From NCBI GenBank assembly GCA_029204225.1, contig CM055098.1, forward strand, positions 17,701,303-17,765,302: DNA of 64,000 bases, given 5' to 3'. Made by a program: the position numbers and the translations under genes. Positions 62,770 through 64,000 of the stretch are shown here, in pieces. The notes under the pieces were generated by a model, which saw only the letters and a program-made list of their open reading frames with translations, ran no database searches and was not told where the DNA came from. Origin of the DNA: Diphasiastrum complanatum (taxonomy: Eukaryota; Streptophyta; Lycopodiopsida; Lycopodiales; Lycopodiaceae). Position 1 is the first letter of the stretch, and every line of letters starts with the position of its first letter.

Positions 62770-64000
62770 GCTGGAAAAGTACAAGTACAACTACCTTCAG
62801 GGAAGATTGGAAACGTAAAGGATGTGCTTTATGTACCAAGATTCAAGAAAAACTTGTTCTCAGTATCAGCTATTGCAAAGCAACACATGGTGGTGCAATT
62901 TGATGAACAACGGTGTCTCATCAAGAGGAAAAATGATGAAGTAGTAGCTGAAGGCATACTTGCAGGGCGGTTGTATAAAATTCAAGCTCAGGTGGTGGAT
63001 CATCATGCAAGTGTTGCGGATACTGAATCATTGAGTAAGTTATGGCACGAGAGGTATGGACATCTGAATTACAAAAGTCTACAAGCCTTGAGGAAATTTA
63101 ACATGGTTACAGGTCTACCTCAAGTCGTTTCTGATCACAAGGTTTGTGAAGGCTGTGTCTTAGGCAAGCATCATATAAAGAAATTTTTGCCTAGTACATT
63201 CAGGGCGAAAAATGTTCTAGAACTTGTTCATATAGATTTGTGTGGTTCTATGAAGACTCAATCTTATGGGGGAGCAAGTTACTTTATGGTGTTTGTGGAT
63301 GACTATTCTAGGAAGACATGGATCTATCTTCTGAAGAATAAGGGTGAATCTTTCAAATATTTCACATGGTTTAAGACACAGTGGAGAAAGAAACAGATAG
63401 ACAAATTAAGATACTTCGCTCGAACAAAGGGGGAGAGTATCTTTCTACGGAATTTCAGGTGTTTTGCAAGGATCATGGTATAAAGAGACAATTTGCAAAT
63501 ACGTACACGCCTCAACAAAATGGAGTTGCAGAAAGAAAGAACCGGTCCATAGTGGAAACTGCGAGGAGTATGCTCAAGAGTAAAAACTTCCAAATATGTT
63601 TTGGGGTGAAGCAGTTAAGACGGCGGTTTATCTTTTGAATCGAAGTCCAGAGAAAGCTTACACAGATCGGAAGCCAAATGGAAAGCTGCTAAGCGAATAC
63701 TCAGATATATCCAGGGCACTTTGAGATTTGGTATTTCTATGGTAGACAGGATGATTTGAAGTTACAGAGATATGTGGATGCTGATTGGGCTAGAGATGTG
63801 GAAGACCGAAGATCTACTACAGGTTATGTTTTTAGTCTTGGTTCTGGTGCTATCTCTTGGAGTTCAAAAAAGGAGCATACTATTGCTTTATCATCTACAG
63901 AGACAGAATATCGAGCTACTACGAATGCAACATGTGAAGCAATATGGTTACGAAGATTCTACATGATCTACATATGGTACAAGATTCACCTACAGTACTT
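62770..64000 (+). pseudogene. Copia element 5: integrase joined to RNase H, no RT
   Basis: It starts in mid-protein with VQLPSGKIGNVKDVLYVPRF with KKNLFSVSAIA. Next come LWHERYGHLNYKSLQAL and CEGCVLGKHH (HHCC finger), HIDLCGSMKTQSYGGASYF with VDDYSRKTW, and after a frameshift SNKGGEYLSTEF with YTPQQNGVAERKNRSIVETA, so the integrase D, D and E are visible. At about 63680 (AYTDRKP) it jumps to the RNase H portion WKAAKRILRYIQGTLRFGI, VDADWARDVEDRRSTTGYVF, LSSTETEYRA, broken by frameshifts. The whole RT is missing. It runs off the right edge. Confidence 0.88.

Overview
This window is nuclear DNA of a vascular land plant with a large, transposon-dominated genome. The evidence is two intron-containing plant housekeeping genes, several superimposed generations of Ty1/Copia and Ty3/Gypsy retrotransposons primed by initiator-Met tRNA (TGGTATCAGAGC-type primer sites), jockey/R1-like LINEs, hAT-type DNA elements and microsatellites. 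The species cannot be fixed from the sequence. The very long introns and the LINE type would suit a fern, gymnosperm or other large-genome plant, but that is inference.

Two host genes lie on the minus strand. (1) A Nudix hydrolase of the AtNUDT2/10/8 type (about 2.85-5.6 kb) has eight exons that splice in frame. One of its introns is of the rare GC-AG class and interrupts the Nudix box. (2) VPS18, the RING-bearing core subunit of the HOPS/CORVET vacuolar tethering complexes, occupies 27.19-60.18 kb and continues off the right edge. Ten exons were recovered and all join in frame. They form three clusters (27.2-28.3, 48.1-49.0 and 59.0-60.2 kb) separated by introns of about 19.9 kb and 9.9 kb, both filled with transposons. 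A third such intron begins at 60.2 kb.

Layout. 0-2.8 kb: no gene, a possible SINE. 2.85-5.6 kb: Nudix gene. 6.4-7.1 kb: old retroelement-like leader with G-box palindromes. 7.5-9.9 kb: decayed Gypsy. 10.4-13.4 kb: featureless apart from a CT repeat. 13.4-13.7 kb: Copia RNase H remnant. 15.25-26.48 kb: a minus-strand Copia (element 1) hit by a plus-strand, RT-less Copia (element 2); afterwards a 4.4 kb segment carrying one end of both was inverted, and a hAT-type element lies inside the inverted part. 27.2-60.2 kb: VPS18. Its 20 kb intron holds a hAT element, a DRM-methyltransferase pseudogene fragment, LINE remains, a Copia element with exact target duplications, a chromovirus inserted in that Copia, a long LTR/leader region and another Gypsy fragment. 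Its 10 kb intron holds a deleted Gypsy, a second RT-less Copia related to element 2, another gag fragment and a LINE. 60.2-64.0 kb: LINE copies and a Copia lacking RT.

The best candidate for something undescribed is element 2 (17.2-22.1 kb plus its displaced LTR part). It keeps gag and protease, but where integrase and reverse transcriptase should follow it carries about 500 residues of open reading frame that I cannot assign to any retrotransposon domain. A recognisable piece of that same frame recurs in an independent Copia with different LTRs at 53.1-55.2 kb. Most other LTR elements here also lack the reverse transcriptase, so RT loss is a local theme. All calls come from reading the sequence; no database search was run.
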